Shown in pieces: positions 63,582 to 64,000 of a stretch of DNA of 64,000 nucleotides (the stretch's first letter is position 1; the number at the start of each line of letters is the position of its first letter). The stretch is from JAVBSX01 sp051660685. GTDB lineage: Bacteria > Planctomycetota > Planctomycetia > Pirellulales > Thermoguttaceae. The notes below the pieces were generated by a model. It saw only the letters and a list, made by a program, of their open reading frames with translations. It searched no databases and was not told the origin of the DNA. The DNA lies in NCBI GenBank assembly GCA_051660685.1, contig JBOFQB010000033.1, forward strand, positions 1-64,000. The letters run 5' to 3'. The translations under genes were made by a program, and so were the position numbers.

Positions 63582-64000
63582 CTATTTTCCGGTTGCGCCA
63601 ATACAGTACAAGGTTGTTGTTCCGCGTATGAACATTTTTCCGTCGGAAAAAGCGGGACTGGAAAAAACCGGTTCCCCCATTTTGTTGACCGAGAGAATCA
63701 TTTCTTTTTCACGTCCACTTTCAAGCGCGGTCCCCGTTGCATCCAACACCGCCTTCTTCGGGTCAATCACATAGGCTTTTGCCCCCTCCTCGTTTTTGTC
63801 AAAGAGATACAACAACCCGTTGACCCAACTCGGCGAGGAATAAAACGTTGCTTCATCATCGACTTCGAGTTCCCAGATCAAAATCCCTTGTTCTGTGTCA
63901 ATACACTGTAAATACGGTCCCGGTCCAAGTGAATAAAGGTATTTCTCGTAAACAACAGGACTGCAAGTGTCGGGACGGACCCCGATTTCTTTCCACAGTT
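63582..64000 (-). CDS. PQQ-type beta-propeller protein, 3' part only
   Basis: The frame is open to the window edge, so the N-terminus lies outside; 139 codons are visible. The protein has blade units such as TCSPVVYEKYLYSLGPGPYLQCIDTE, YSSPSWVNGLLYLFDKNEEG and SSPAFSDGKMFIRGTTTLYCI. SSPxxxDGxLY...D is the PQQ/quinoprotein-alcohol-dehydrogenase-like blade signature. Planctomycetes have many such exported, mostly non-catalytic proteins. Confidence 0.85.
   Translation of the reverse strand, partial: LWKEIGVRPDTCSPVVYEKYLYSLGPGPYLQCIDTEQGILIWELEVDDEATFYSSPSWVNGLLYLFDKNEEGAKAYVIDPKKAVLDATGTALESGREKEMILSVNKMGEPVFSSPAFSDGKMFIRGTTTLYCIGATGK

Overview
The window looks like chromosomal DNA of a member of the Planctomycetota. 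The evidence is two DUF1559 prepilin-like proteins with a type IV pilin leader, many exported proteins that I recognise as planctomycete-type, a sulfatase, and a core housekeeping operon. A Pirellulales-like lineage of moderate G+C is my inference. I see no phage, no CRISPR array and no rRNA. One tRNA (CAU anticodon) is present.

Layout. 1-2.7 kb: the end of an Rpn-type nuclease gene, two small unknown genes and the tRNA. 2.8-5.95 kb: a zinc-ribbon gene and formate-tetrahydrofolate ligase (fhs), bracketed by roughly 250-bp inverted composite repeats. 5.97-15.4 kb: a minus-strand housekeeping run read nusA-infB-rbfA-(degenerate endonuclease III-like protein with a KE-rich tail)-yebC-hslV-hslU, with a good sigma70-type promoter before nusA. 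15.7-24.5 kb: a glycosyltransferase preceded by a perfect heptamer array, a large DUF1559 protein, a GxxExxY nuclease-like gene between two matching stem-loops, an alpha/alpha-toroid protein, a GH36 alpha-galactosidase and a dolichol/phytol kinase-like protein. 24.7-28.7 kb: a BlaI repressor and an unusual BlaR1-like M56 peptidase fused to a beta-propeller and two CxxCH haem sites. 28.8-37.9 kb: an LRR lipoprotein, a sulfatase, a GH50-like glycosidase, an unknown exported protein, a TrmH-type methyltransferase and a SUMF1-domain protein. 38.0-44.5 kb: a complete Rpn paralogue, a DUF1559 gene behind a cobalamin riboswitch, a Tat-exported Gfo/Idh/MocA oxidoreductase, a coiled-coil exported protein and a DUF6485 protein. 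44.7-49.3 kb: ComF, an SBF-like transporter, a small conserved protein, CsrA, a PH-like membrane protein and CdsA. 49.4-51.3 kb: an overlapping AAA ATPase-HNH nuclease pair that resembles a Septu-like defence module. 51.4-64 kb: a porin with 45-bp in-frame repeats, a dolichol-phosphate mannosyltransferase-like enzyme, TauE/SafE, a polytopic membrane protein, cyclophilin, an esterase, an exported propeller-like protein, an LpxL-type acyltransferase, a DUF3592 protein and the 3' end of a PQQ-type beta-propeller gene.

The gaps between genes are unusually rich in small repeats. There is a 179-bp MITE family with 18-bp terminal inverted repeats and 10-bp target duplications, a palindromic REP-like family with covarying stems, the composite A/B elements, and arrays of the heptamer CCCCTAT that often touch start codons. 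The signals most worth following are the BlaI/M56-propeller-dihaem sensor, the B12 riboswitch in front of a prepilin-like gene, the AAA-HNH pair, and the repeat-bracketed GxxExxY gene.
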